In this document: in pieces, positions 1 through 7,594 of the stretch
Numbering within the stretch: position 1 is the first letter of the stretch
Layout: every line of letters begins with the position of its first letter
Assembly (NCBI GenBank): GCA_030424955.1
Contig: JAUHVS010000224.1
Location: forward strand, 1 to 8,337
Source of the DNA: a bacterium
Lineage (GTDB): Bacteria; Myxococcota_A; Bradymonadia; UBA7976; UBA1532
Length of the DNA: 8,337 nucleotides
Reading direction: 5' to 3'
Made by a program: the position numbers and the translations under genes
The notes under the pieces: model-generated
What the model was told of the DNA's origin: nothing
The model's database searches: none
The model's input: only the letters and a program-made list of their open reading frames with translations

Positions 1-111
1 CACCCACTCATCACCCGTCGACAGCCGCGCACCGGATCGCCAGGGCACCCGTGCGTTGGGGGTTGGGACCGCCGACCCCGCGGGCGCTCGGCGGTCAGCA
101 TGATCCATCAT
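1..111 (-). CDS. possible N-terminal fragment of an unidentified protein (cut by window edge)
   Basis: On the minus strand a frame opens with two consecutive ATG codons at 111 and 108 and stays open for 37 codons to the left edge of the window. The visible peptide begins MMDHADRRAPAG and ends STGDEWV. About three quarters of its codons end in G or C, somewhat lower than the genes nearby but compatible with a gene start. Against it, no purine-rich ribosome binding site precedes the ATG pair (the upstream bases are pyrimidine-rich), and the fragment is too short to match a family. It would be co-directional with lpd, roughly 110 bases downstream of the lpd stop and beyond a GC-rich hairpin. It may be a real next gene or a chance open frame; no function is proposed. 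Confidence 0.25.
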   Translation of the reverse strand, partial: MMDHADRRAPAGSAVPTPNARVPWRSGARLSTGDEWV

Positions 112-176
112 GAAGAGGGGAAGGGGGCCAGCGGGCGCGCAGCGGGCAGGTGGCGCGTGCCCTGGAGGCTGGTCAA

Positions 177-205
177 GCGGACCGGCCCGCGCGGGCTCGG
201 TCCGC
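177..205 (-). terminator. GC-rich hairpin after lpd, possible operon end
   Basis: Starting 16 bases beyond the lpd stop codon there is an inverted repeat: arms GCGGACCG (177-184) and CGGTCCGC (198-205) match perfectly, and the interior (185-188 with 193-196) extends the stem past a single bulged base at 197. The only following T residues on the minus strand are a TT at 176-175, so this is not a classical intrinsic terminator. It may be a weak or Rho-assisted terminator, or a 3'-end stabiliser of the odhA-odhB-lpd mRNA. Confidence 0.4.
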
Positions 206-221
206 GAACCTCAACGCTCAG

Positions 222-1616
<1,395 letters not shown>

Positions 1617-1617
1617 C

Positions 1618-2820
1618 TCAGACCTCCAACAACATGCGGACGGGTGACTCCACCAGCGACTTGACCGTGCGCAGGAAGGTCACCGCCTCGCGCCCGTCCA
1701 CCAGCCGGTGATCGTAGGTCAACGCCAGGTACATCATGGGCCGGATCACGACCTGCCCGTCGACCGCGATGGGGCGATCCTGGATCCCGTGCATGCCCAG
1801 GATCCCGCTCTGGGGCGGGTTGATGATCGGCGTGGAGAGGAGCGAGCCGTACACGCCACCGTTGGTGATGCTGAAGGTCCCGCCCTGCAGCTCATCGAGC
1901 TTCAGCTTGTTCGCCTTCGCGCGGGCGCCCAGGTCAGCGATGGTCTGCTCGACCCCCGCAAAGGACAGGCGCTCGGCGTTGCGAATGACGGGCACGACCA
2001 GCCCGCGGCCACCGCCGACGGCGACGCCGATGTCGAAGTAGTCGTGGTAGACGATCTCTTCGCCGTCGATCCGGGCGTTCAGGGCAGGGAACTGCTTGAG
2101 CCCCTCGACCACCGCCTTGATGAAGAACGACATGAAGCCCAGCTTGATCCCGTAGCGCTCAACGAAGGCTGCCTTGTGCTCGGCCCGCAGGGCCATGATG
2201 GCCGACATGTCGACCTCGTTGAACGTGGTCAGCAGCGCGGCGGTCTGCTGGGCCTCAACCAGCCGACGGGCGACGGTCTTGCGCAGCGGGGTCATGCGCT
2301 TGCGCTCGGTCGCGCGCGGTCCCGAGGGGCTCGCAGGCGCAGCGGCCGAAGGCGTCGCAGGGGTCGCGCTGAGGTGGCGCTGGACGTCCTCCTTCAGCAG
2401 GCGTCCGCCGGGCCCGGACGCAGCCACAGCGCCCGACGCCAAGCCGTGTTGCGACAGCATGCGCTGCGCGGCGGGCGTGACACGGGCCGGCGCGGCGGTC
2501 GACTCGCTGGCTACAGGGCCCCCCTCCGGGACGCTCGAGCCGCTCGGCGCCGGCCCTGCGGTCCCGGCCGCGGGCGCCTCGGCCGTGTCGTCGATCATGG
2601 CCAGCAGCTCGCCGATGGTCGCGGTGTCCCCGCTGGCCTTCTTGACGCCGATCAGGCGGCCCGACGTGGGGGCGGGGACCTCCATGTTGACCTTGTCGCT
2701 CTCGACGACGACGAGGGGCTCGTCCTCCGAGACGTACGTGCCTTCCGCCACCAGCCAGTCGCCAATGACGACCTCGGTGATGGACTCTCCGACGGGCGGG
2801 ACCTTGAGCTCGACAGCCAT
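1618..2820 (-). CDS. odhB (sucB): dihydrolipoyllysine succinyltransferase (E2 of 2-oxoglutarate dehydrogenase)
   Basis: This 400-residue core subunit of the 2-oxoglutarate dehydrogenase complex transfers the succinyl group from lipoyl-lysine to CoA. Domains in order: one N-terminal lipoyl domain (about 1-76) with the lipoylated Lys43 in ESDKVNMEV; an Ala/Pro/Ser-rich flexible linker (about 77-112); a peripheral-subunit-binding domain (about 113-150, starting RVTPAAQRMLSQHG and containing GPGGRLLKEDV); a second linker; and the catalytic domain from about 170 to the end. The active site is TYDHRLVDGREAV with His371 and Asp375. FNEVDMSAIM and GIKLGFMSFF are typical of the succinyl (SucB) type rather than acetyltransferases. 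ATG at 2820 is preceded by AAGGAG at nine bases. The gene starts 57 bases after odhA and ends one base before lpd. A single lipoyl domain is normal for this E2 type. Confidence 0.97.
   Translation of the reverse strand: MAVELKVPPVGESITEVVIGDWLVAEGTYVSEDEPLVVVESDKVNMEVPAPTSGRLIGVKKASGDTATIGELLAMIDDTAEAPAAGTAGPAPSGSSVPEGGPVASESTAAPARVTPAAQRMLSQHGLASGAVAASGPGGRLLKEDVQRHLSATPATPSAAAPASPSGPRATERKRMTPLRKTVARRLVEAQQTAALLTTFNEVDMSAIMALRAEHKAAFVERYGIKLGFMSFFIKAVVEGLKQFPALNARIDGEEIVYHDYFDIGVAVGGGRGLVVPVIRNAERLSFAGVEQTIADLGARAKANKLKLDELQGGTFSITNGGVYGSLLSTPIINPPQSGILGMHGIQDRPIAVDGQVVIRPMMYLALTYDHRLVDGREAVTFLRTVKSLVESPVRMLLEV
1622..1627 (-). promoter_or_regulatory. lpd ribosome binding site inside the end of odhB
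   Basis: GGAGGT on the minus strand lies five bases before the lpd GTG and overlaps the last sense codons of odhB (Leu-Glu-Val). It supports the GTG start at 1616. Ribosomes ending odhB would stop on top of this site, as expected for translational coupling. Confidence 0.8.
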
Positions 2821-2829
2821 GTCAGGCAG

Positions 2830-2835
2830 CTCCTT
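2830..2835 (-). promoter_or_regulatory. odhB ribosome binding site
   Basis: AAGGAG on the minus strand sits nine bases before the odhB ATG in the 57-base gap after odhA. It is a strong consensus site that fixes the start and should let odhB be translated independently of odhA. No terminator or promoter is evident in this gap, so both genes are probably on one mRNA. Confidence 0.75.
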
Positions 2836-2877
2836 GGGGGGTCATGAGGGGGAGGAGGCGCACGGCGTGTCTGGCCC

Positions 2878-5664
2878 TCAGGCCAGCTCGAACGCGCGCT
2901 CGATGATCAGCTCCTGCTCCATGCGGTGGCTCGCTGCCGAGCCGGTCGCCGGGCTCGCGCTCTCCACGCGGGCGATGCAGGTCAGAGGGTGCCGGCCGAG
3001 CAGGCGATCGCCATGCCGGTAGCGCATGTAGGGCCAGGCGCCCTGGTTCTGCGGCTCTTCCTGGACCCAAACGACGGGCGTCGCCGGCGCGAGCGGCGCC
3101 AGCAGATCCGCCAGATCGCTGTCGGGGAGCGGGTAGAGCTGCTCGATGCGATGGATGGCCACATGCTCGGCGCCCAGGATCTGCTTCGCGGCCAGGAGGT
3201 CGAAGTAGATCTTCCCGCTGCACAGCAGCACCCGCCGGACCTCGTCGGCCTGCGCCGTGGGATCAGGGATGATGCGCTGGAAGCGGCCGGTGGCGAGCTC
3301 GTCCGCGTCGGACACGGCTTCGGGGAGCCGCAGCAGGCTCTTGGGCGTCATGATGATCAGCGGCTTGCGGAGAGGACGCCGGACCTGTCGGCGCAAGCAG
3401 TGGAAGTACTGCGCCGGGGTGGTCAGGTTGCACACCTGAATGTTGTCCTCGGCGCAGAGCGACAAGAAGCGCTCCAGCCGGCCCGAGGAGTGCTCGGGGC
3501 CCTGGCCCTCGAAGCCGTGCGGCAAGAGCATCACCAGGCCGCTCAGGCGGTTCCACTTGTCCTCACAGCTGATGATGAACTGGTCGATGATGACCTGCGC
3601 CCCGTTCACGAAGTCGCCGAACTGGGCCTCCCACAGCACCAGGCCGTCGGGCGTATCGAGGCTGTAGCCGTACTCAAAGCCCAGCACGCCGGACTCCGAG
3701 AGGGCGCTGTCGATGGCATCGAACGGCGCCTGGGTGTCCGACAGGTTCGAGAGGGGCACGTAGGGCGCCCCGGACGTGTAGTCGTACAGTCGAGCGTGCC
3801 GGTGGCTGAAGGTGCCGCGGCCGCTGTCCTGCCCGCTGAGGCGCACCCGGGTGCCTTCCTCCAACAGGCTGGCGAAGGCGAGGGCCTCTGCGGCGCCCCA
3901 GTCGAGGGGCCGCTCGCCCGAGACCATCTCCTGGCGCAGCGCGAGCAGGCGTCCGATTTTCGGGTGCGCCGTGAAGCTTTCGGGGAGGGTGGTCAGCCGC
4001 GCCATGAGGGAGTCCAGCAGCGGGCGCGCCACCGCGGTGTCGATCTCGGGCACCGCAGCGTCGGCGCCGCCCAGGTAGCCGCGCCAGAGCCCGCGCCCAA
4101 AGTCGTGCTCGTAGGCGAACTCGCGGGCCTTGGCCTCCGACAGGGCGTCCTCGAGGCGCTGTCGCCGCCGGACGGCGACCTCATCCGCTTCTTCCTGCGT
4201 GACCTCACCGAGCTTGAGGAGGTTCTCGGTGTAGCCGGCACGCACGGACTTCCGCTTGCGAATGGCGGCGTACATCACCGGCTGTGTGAACGCCGGATCG
4301 TCCGACTCGTTGTGGCCGTAGCGCCGGTAGCACCACATGTCGATGACCACGTCCTTCTTGAACTGCCGACGGAAGTCCATCGCGATCTCGATGACCTGCG
4401 CGACGGCCTCCGGGTGCTCGCCGTTAACGTGGAAGATCGGCACCTGGAGCATCTTGGCGACGTCGGTGGCGTAGAACGACGAGCGGGACATCTCGGGCGG
4501 CGTCGTGAAGCCGATCTGGTTGTTCACGATCAGGTGCACCGTGCCGCCGACGGTGTGCCCAGGCAGCTCGCTGAGGTTCAGCGTCTCTTGCACGATGCCC
4601 TGGCCCGCGAACGCTGCGTCTCCGTGGATCAGCAGGGGCAACACGCGGTCCCCGTGGGGGTCCTGCTTGCGGTCCTGCTTCGCGCGCACGCGGCCCACCA
4701 GGACGGGATCCACGAACTCCAAGTGGCTCGGGTTGAAGCACAGCGACAAGTGGATCTTGTGACCGTCCGACGTGACGTGATCCGAGCTGTAGCCCATGTG
4801 GTACTTCACGTCGCCGCCCCCGAAGTACTTGTCGGGATCAGCGTCGGCGAACTCGCGGAAGATCTTCGCAGGCGACTTGTTGATGATGTTCGCCAGCACG
4901 TTCAGCCGGCCCCGGTGGGCCATGCCGATCACGGCCTCATCGATGCCGTGGCGGCCGGCCTTCTCAAGGGCCTGGTCGATGAGCGGGATCAGGCTCTCGC
5001 CCCCCTCGAGGGAGAAGCGCTTGGCGCCCAGGAACTTCTTGTGGATGAACTGCTCGAAGATCTCGGCGTCGGTGAGCTTCGTCAGGACGCGCAGCTGCTG
5101 GTCGCGGGTCATGACCAGCTGGTTCTGGCTCGACTCCATCCGCTGCTGCAGCCACATCTTGGTCTCGAGATCGTCGATGTGCATGAACTGCGTGCCAATG
5201 GGGCCACAGTAGGTGCGCTTGAGGCGATCGAGGATCTCGCGCAGCGTCAGCACCGTCGGTCCCGACAGCGTCCGGGCGGAGAACTTCTGGTCCAGGTCGT
5301 CGGCGTTGAAGTCGTAGTGCCCCAGCTCCAGCTCTGGGTGCGGGCGGCGCTGGAGCCCCAGCGGGTCGAGGTCGGCCACCATGTGGCCACGCACCCGGTA
5401 GGCCCGGACCAGCTGATCTACGCGATCCTGACGGGCGGCGACGTCATCGGCAGGTCCCGCTGCGGCGCCGCTCGCCTCAAAGATGCTCCTGCGGACGAAG
5501 CGGGGACCCTCAACGTCGACTGCGCGGGCCGTGCCGGGTGCGAGGCCGTCAAAGTAGGCGCGCCAATCTGGCTCAAGGCTCTGCGGATCGTCGAGGTATT
5601 GGGCGTACAGGCCCTCCACGAACTGCAGGTTGCCGCCGGTCAGCGTGACTTCAAGATCCTTCAT
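2878..5664 (-). CDS. odhA (sucA): 2-oxoglutarate dehydrogenase E1 component (thiamine diphosphate-dependent)
   Basis: This 928-residue enzyme decarboxylates 2-oxoglutarate on thiamine diphosphate and reductively succinylates the lipoyl domain of E2, the committing step of the oxidative half of the TCA cycle. The N-terminal segment (about 8-42, containing LYAQYLDDP and a WRAYF box) is the short E1o N-terminal domain that docks on the complex. Then come AHRGRLNVLANI (His250) and KYHMGYSSDH (His289), both substrate-site regions; the ThDP/Mg motif GDAAFAGQG (348-356) through NNQIGFTT (381-388); and RRYGHNESDDP (447-457). The transketolase-like pyrimidine domain carries HGFEGQGPEHSSGRLERF from about 716, and EEPQNQGAWPY lies near 869. 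Length matches E. coli SucA (933 residues), and there is no fused E2-like domain as in mycobacterial Kgd. I chose ATG at 5664 because homologues begin close to MKDLEV and AGGGAG precedes it; a TTG 14 codons upstream is open but unsupported. It heads the odhA-odhB-lpd operon. Confidence 0.97.
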   Translation of the reverse strand: MKDLEVTLTGGNLQFVEGLYAQYLDDPQSLEPDWRAYFDGLAPGTARAVDVEGPRFVRRSIFEASGAAAGPADDVAARQDRVDQLVRAYRVRGHMVADLDPLGLQRRPHPELELGHYDFNADDLDQKFSARTLSGPTVLTLREILDRLKRTYCGPIGTQFMHIDDLETKMWLQQRMESSQNQLVMTRDQQLRVLTKLTDAEIFEQFIHKKFLGAKRFSLEGGESLIPLIDQALEKAGRHGIDEAVIGMAHRGRLNVLANIINKSPAKIFREFADADPDKYFGGGDVKYHMGYSSDHVTSDGHKIHLSLCFNPSHLEFVDPVLVGRVRAKQDRKQDPHGDRVLPLLIHGDAAFAGQGIVQETLNLSELPGHTVGGTVHLIVNNQIGFTTPPEMSRSSFYATDVAKMLQVPIFHVNGEHPEAVAQVIEIAMDFRRQFKKDVVIDMWCYRRYGHNESDDPAFTQPVMYAAIRKRKSVRAGYTENLLKLGEVTQEEADEVAVRRRQRLEDALSEAKAREFAYEHDFGRGLWRGYLGGADAAVPEIDTAVARPLLDSLMARLTTLPESFTAHPKIGRLLALRQEMVSGERPLDWGAAEALAFASLLEEGTRVRLSGQDSGRGTFSHRHARLYDYTSGAPYVPLSNLSDTQAPFDAIDSALSESGVLGFEYGYSLDTPDGLVLWEAQFGDFVNGAQVIIDQFIISCEDKWNRLSGLVMLLPHGFEGQGPEHSSGRLERFLSLCAEDNIQVCNLTTPAQYFHCLRRQVRRPLRKPLIIMTPKSLLRLPEAVSDADELATGRFQRIIPDPTAQADEVRRVLLCSGKIYFDLLAAKQILGAEHVAIHRIEQLYPLPDSDLADLLAPLAPATPVVWVQEEPQNQGAWPYMRYRHGDRLLGRHPLTCIARVESASPATGSAASHRMEQELIIERAFELA

Positions 5665-5675
5665 TTCGGCTCGGT

Positions 5676-5681
5676 CTCCCT
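5676..5681 (-). promoter_or_regulatory. odhA ribosome binding site
   Basis: AGGGAG on the minus strand lies 11 bases before the ATG at 5664. The spacing is slightly long, but it is the best purine-rich site in the leader, and it favours this start over the upstream in-frame TTG at 5706, which has no such site. Confidence 0.55.
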
Positions 5682-5719
5682 GGCTCGTCCTGCCGAGGTC
5701 ACCCAAAAGGTGGCCGCCG

Positions 5720-5748
5720 ATTCTGGCGAACCAAGGCGTCGATGTCGA
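5720..5748 (-). promoter_or_regulatory. candidate sigma-70 promoter of the odhA-odhB-lpd operon
   Basis: On the minus strand TCGACA (5748-5743, five of six matches to TTGACA) is followed after exactly 17 bases by CAGAAT (5725-5720, four of six matches to TATAAT). Transcription would start near 5713, giving a leader of about 50 bases before odhA. The position, just past the terminator of the preceding gene and before odhA, fits. An imperfect inverted repeat (GGTCACC / GGTGGCC, 5697-5715) overlaps the expected start point and could be an operator or an RNA hairpin. This is a consensus-matching inference in a GC-rich genome. Confidence 0.4.
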
Positions 5749-5776
5749 GGGGGTCCCGCCTCAACAGCGATAGGGC

Positions 5777-5821
5777 AAAAAAAGAAAGGGCGAGACCTCT
5801 CGCAGAGAGATGCTCGCCCTT
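5777..5821 (-). terminator. strong intrinsic terminator upstream of odhA
   Basis: On the minus strand AAGGGCGAG (5821-5813) pairs perfectly with CTCGCCCTT (5794-5786). Inside it CTCTC and GAGAG extend the stem past small internal mismatches around a TGC loop. The stem is followed by T, C and seven T residues (5785-5777). This is a textbook Rho-independent terminator for transcription arriving from the small lipoprotein gene. It isolates the odh operon from upstream transcription. Confidence 0.9.
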
Positions 5822-6003
5822 GCTCGACGTTGCACCCGACGCAGCTCGCCCGAGGTGGGCGCCTGGGTCAGGGCTGTCTTTGCGCTGCCGCGCATTACCG
5901 AACGGCGGTCGGCGCTGTCGACTCGACCGGCGCTGGCCAGACGCGGGCACCGCCCGCGACCCGGAGGACCGGCTCGGTCAGGCGGCTGCGCTCCGGGGCA
6001 ACC
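5822..6003 (-). other. gene-free, hairpin-rich 3' region of the small lipoprotein transcript
   Basis: These 182 bases separate the lipoprotein stop codon from its terminator. I see no convincing coding frame: the open frames here are shadows. Inverted repeats are present: CGCGGGC / GCCCGCG (5942-5948 and 5952-5958, three-base loop), and CCGGAG / CTCCGG (5961-5966 and 5991-5996) flanking a smaller ACCG / CGGT pairing. None is followed by a T tract on the minus strand. The region probably forms a structured 3' untranslated tail; a promoter for a separate short RNA is possible but none is clear. Confidence 0.5.
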
Positions 6004-6381
6004 TCAGTTGCCGGTGGCCTTGTCGACCGCGCTGCTGGCGGCGTCGCCGGCCTTCTTGCTGGCGTCGTCGGTGGCGCTGTTGGCCGCGTCGGTGGCCGCC
6101 TTCTCCGCGTTGGCCGGGGCCGCCTCGACCGCCGCCTTCGCGTCGCTCGCGGCCTTGCCCGCCGCGTCGGCGGTGGCCTTGGCGTCCGCAGCGGTCTGCT
6201 GGGCACCGGCAGTGGCCTTGTCAGCCTCGCTCATGGCGTCGTCACCAGCAGCCTTGGCGGCGCCCTTGGCGCCGTCGGCGGCAGCGTTGCCGACCTGGGA
6301 GGCCGCGCCGCCCATCTTGGCGCCCGCGCCGCAGCCCACAACCAGACCCGAGATGGCCATCATCGCAATCAGAATACGCAT
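6004..6381 (-). CDS. small alanine-rich lipoprotein with long amphipathic helix
   Basis: This 125-residue protein begins with a short signal peptide (MRILIAMMAISGL) and a lipobox VVGC, so Cys17 should be lipidated and the rest exported. Gly at +2 carries no inner-membrane retention Asp, which favours the outer membrane if the E. coli rule applies. The mature part is low in complexity: about 46 of 125 residues are Ala, with regularly spaced Lys, Asp and Glu (for example ADKATAGAQQTAADAK), and there are no aromatic residues. This predicts a long amphipathic helix or coiled coil like LEA group 3 or apolipoprotein-like proteins, or an Lpp-like spacer, although it has no C-terminal Lys for peptidoglycan attachment. 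ATG at 6381 has GGGAG nine bases upstream. It lies between two terminators and so is probably monocistronic. The -35-like TTGACC at 6494-6489 has no good -10 partner. The lipoprotein call is firm; the function is unknown, with envelope spacing or stress protection as guesses. Confidence 0.85.
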   Translation of the reverse strand: MRILIAMMAISGLVVGCGAGAKMGGAASQVGNAAADGAKGAAKAAGDDAMSEADKATAGAQQTAADAKATADAAGKAASDAKAAVEAAPANAEKAATDAANSATDDASKKAGDAASSAVDKATGN

Positions 6382-6496
6382 CGTGTCTCACTCCCTCGAT
6401 TCGGTTCAGGCCGTCGTGGCCTGCGTCCGTCATGGCCGCGCGTAGGCACAACCCTGGAACCCGGCTCACTGACCGGATCCAACGAAAAGGTCAAGC

Positions 6497-6536
6497 AAAA
6501 AAAGGGGTCAGGGCGCGCCGCCGGCGGCGCGGACCC
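6497..6536 (-). terminator. intrinsic terminator overlapping the end of the cytochrome lipoprotein gene
   Basis: On the minus strand GGGTC (6536-6532) pairs with GACCC (6509-6505). Between them is a perfect GC palindrome, CGCGCCGCC / GGCGGCGCG (6531-6514), with a four-base bulge on one side. The structure is followed by one more C and seven T residues (6503-6497). The stop codon TGA (6510-6508) lies inside the folded region, so the hairpin includes the last codons of the gene. It marks the end of the cytochrome transcription unit. Confidence 0.85.
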
Positions 6537-7527
6537 AGGCCAGTAGCTGCGTGAAGCGCGGGTCGTCGCGGCCGTTGAAGACCTGCCGCCCGCCGTGATC
6601 GGCAGAGACAGGCAGGCCGGTCAGCGGCGAGCGGTCGGGGTCGCTGTAGTCGATGAAGGACAGCGACACCATGAAGTTCCACTGGACGGCGCAGCTCGAC
6701 TCGGTGTCGAGCCAATACCGGCCGCCCGCCGCGGGCGTCCCGTGACAGATCGACTCGGCGCAGCTCGTGACGAGGAGGTCGTGGATGTCGGCCTCGAAGG
6801 TCTCGTAGATGCCAGGCCGGTTCAGCGGATCGCCGGTTGGGAGGCCCTCGCAGGGCACGCCCTCTGCGGGACCCGGAGGCGGGGCCATGTCGGACTCGAC
6901 GAAGGCGTCCGGGGCAGAGACACCCATGTCCTCGGTCGGCGCGGGGGGGTCGGGGATGCGGGTTTCGGCGATGAACGCCGCCACCTGGCGATCGGCGGCG
7001 CTGTCGACCGCGTAGAGGACCGCGTGGGCGACACCGACCTCTTCGCCTCTGGAGGCCCGCAGGAAGTCGGACGTAGCCGGCGAGCCCCACACCACAGCGT
7101 CCTCGAACTCGCTGAAGTACCGCCGCACGGTGCTGTCGTCTGGATCCTCGGGCGGGGTGGGCCAGATGGTGTCGGCGTCGCCGCTGACCTGCGTCCCCAC
7201 GCCGTGACAGGTGGCACACGCGTCGAAGATGCCGAGCACCTCCGCCTCAAAGCGGGTCAGGACCGCGTCTGTGGGCCAGTCGATGGCTGGCGGTGGGCCG
7301 CCGTCGGGTCCGAGGGCGCCTCCGGCACCCCCCGCGCCGCCTGCACCGGCCGATCCGCCACCGCTCCCACCGGAGCCACCCGCAGCCCCACCGGCTCCTG
7401 AGCCGCCCCCCCCGTCGCCGGCCGTCGGCCCACCATCACGCAGCGGAGGGTTGAGGTCGATGGCCTCTCCGTTGCAGCCCATGAGGCAGGTCAACGCGCT
7501 GATACGGGCCAGGGAAGCGAGGCGCAT
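6508..7527 (-). CDS. exported lipoprotein with two cytochrome-c-like modules
   Basis: The 339-residue protein starts at ATG 7527, chosen because GGAGGA lies four bases upstream and a lipoprotein signal follows (MRLASLARISALTCLMGC, lipidated Cys18); an in-frame open stretch reaching 7641 has neither. Residues 32-76 are a Gly/Ser/Ala linker. Module 1 (about 85-190) has the heme-c motif CATCH (Cys104, Cys107, His108) and ends in RQVAAFIAETRIP; it lacks Met, so His168 is a possible second ligand. After a Pro-rich spacer, module 2 (about 240-335) has CAESICH (Cys256, Cys261, His262), a CX4CH spacing, then GGRYWLD, a DPDRSPLTGLP stretch and QLLAWVRAAGG. The layout of module 2 resembles the PSCyt1-type cytochrome domain (CHG, a GG..LD box, a late W-[IV]-x-x-[GA]). 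It is probably a mono- or diheme lipoprotein in the periplasm or on the cell surface, carrying electrons with the upstream cytochrome. Its substrate is unknown, and module 2 may not bind heme. Confidence 0.8.
   Translation of the reverse strand: MRLASLARISALTCLMGCNGEAIDLNPPLRDGGPTAGDGGGGSGAGGAAGGSGGSGGGSAGAGGAGGAGGALGPDGGPPPAIDWPTDAVLTRFEAEVLGIFDACATCHGVGTQVSGDADTIWPTPPEDPDDSTVRRYFSEFEDAVVWGSPATSDFLRASRGEEVGVAHAVLYAVDSAADRQVAAFIAETRIPDPPAPTEDMGVSAPDAFVESDMAPPPGPAEGVPCEGLPTGDPLNRPGIYETFEADIHDLLVTSCAESICHGTPAAGGRYWLDTESSCAVQWNFMVSLSFIDYSDPDRSPLTGLPVSADHGGRQVFNGRDDPRFTQLLAWVRAAGGAP
7300..7434 (-). repeat. low-complexity Gly/Ser/Ala codon tract
   Basis: This segment of the cytochrome lipoprotein gene encodes residues 32-76, made almost entirely of Gly, Ser and Ala in irregular GGS, GAG and GGA units, bounded by DGG motifs. 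It is a flexible tether between the lipid anchor and the first cytochrome module. Such linkers are common in myxobacterial surface lipoproteins. The GC-rich degenerate repetition could vary in length by slippage. Confidence 0.75.
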
Positions 7528-7544
7528 TCGGTCCTCCGCAGACT

Positions 7545-7567
7545 CAACGGGGGGGCCGCCCCCGTTG
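7545..7567 (-). other. intercistronic hairpin before the cytochrome lipoprotein gene
   Basis: CAACGGGGG (7545-7553) and CCCCCGTTG (7559-7567) form a perfect nine-base stem around a five-base loop, within the 67 bases between the two cytochrome genes and just before the GGAGGA ribosome binding site at 7537-7532. No T tract follows, so full termination is unlikely. It could stabilise or delimit processed mRNA segments, or cause partial termination. Confidence 0.5.
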
Positions 7568-7594
7568 GTCAGGGGGCGGGGGTCACCAGGGCGG

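Noticed and set aside
2821..2844. Tiny open frame of seven codons (MTPQGAA) before odhB
   Set aside because: It has no ribosome binding site of its own and overlaps the odhB site; it is most likely chance.
1708..2847. Plus-strand open frame opposite odhB
   Set aside because: It is a compositional shadow; odhB on the minus strand has all catalytic and lipoyl motifs.
5665..5706. N-terminal extension of odhA to a TTG codon at 5706
   Set aside because: The added 14 residues do not look like the E1 N-terminus, there is no ribosome binding site before the TTG, and the extension would use up most of the leader after the candidate promoter. ATG at 5664 fits better.
6466..6494. TTGACC at 6494-6489 as -35 box of a promoter for the small lipoprotein gene
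   Set aside because: The hexamers at 16 to 18 bases spacing (for example CAGTGA) match the -10 consensus poorly, so the promoter of this gene remains unlocated within the 126-base gap.
2926..6546. Very long plus-strand open frame (1206 codons) antisense to odhA, the gap and the small lipoprotein
   Set aside because: It is a mirror of GC-rich codon use on the other strand: its peptide is rich in Arg, Leu, Val and His without any family motif, it crosses two intrinsic terminators and a promoter region, and the minus-strand genes have complete conserved domains.
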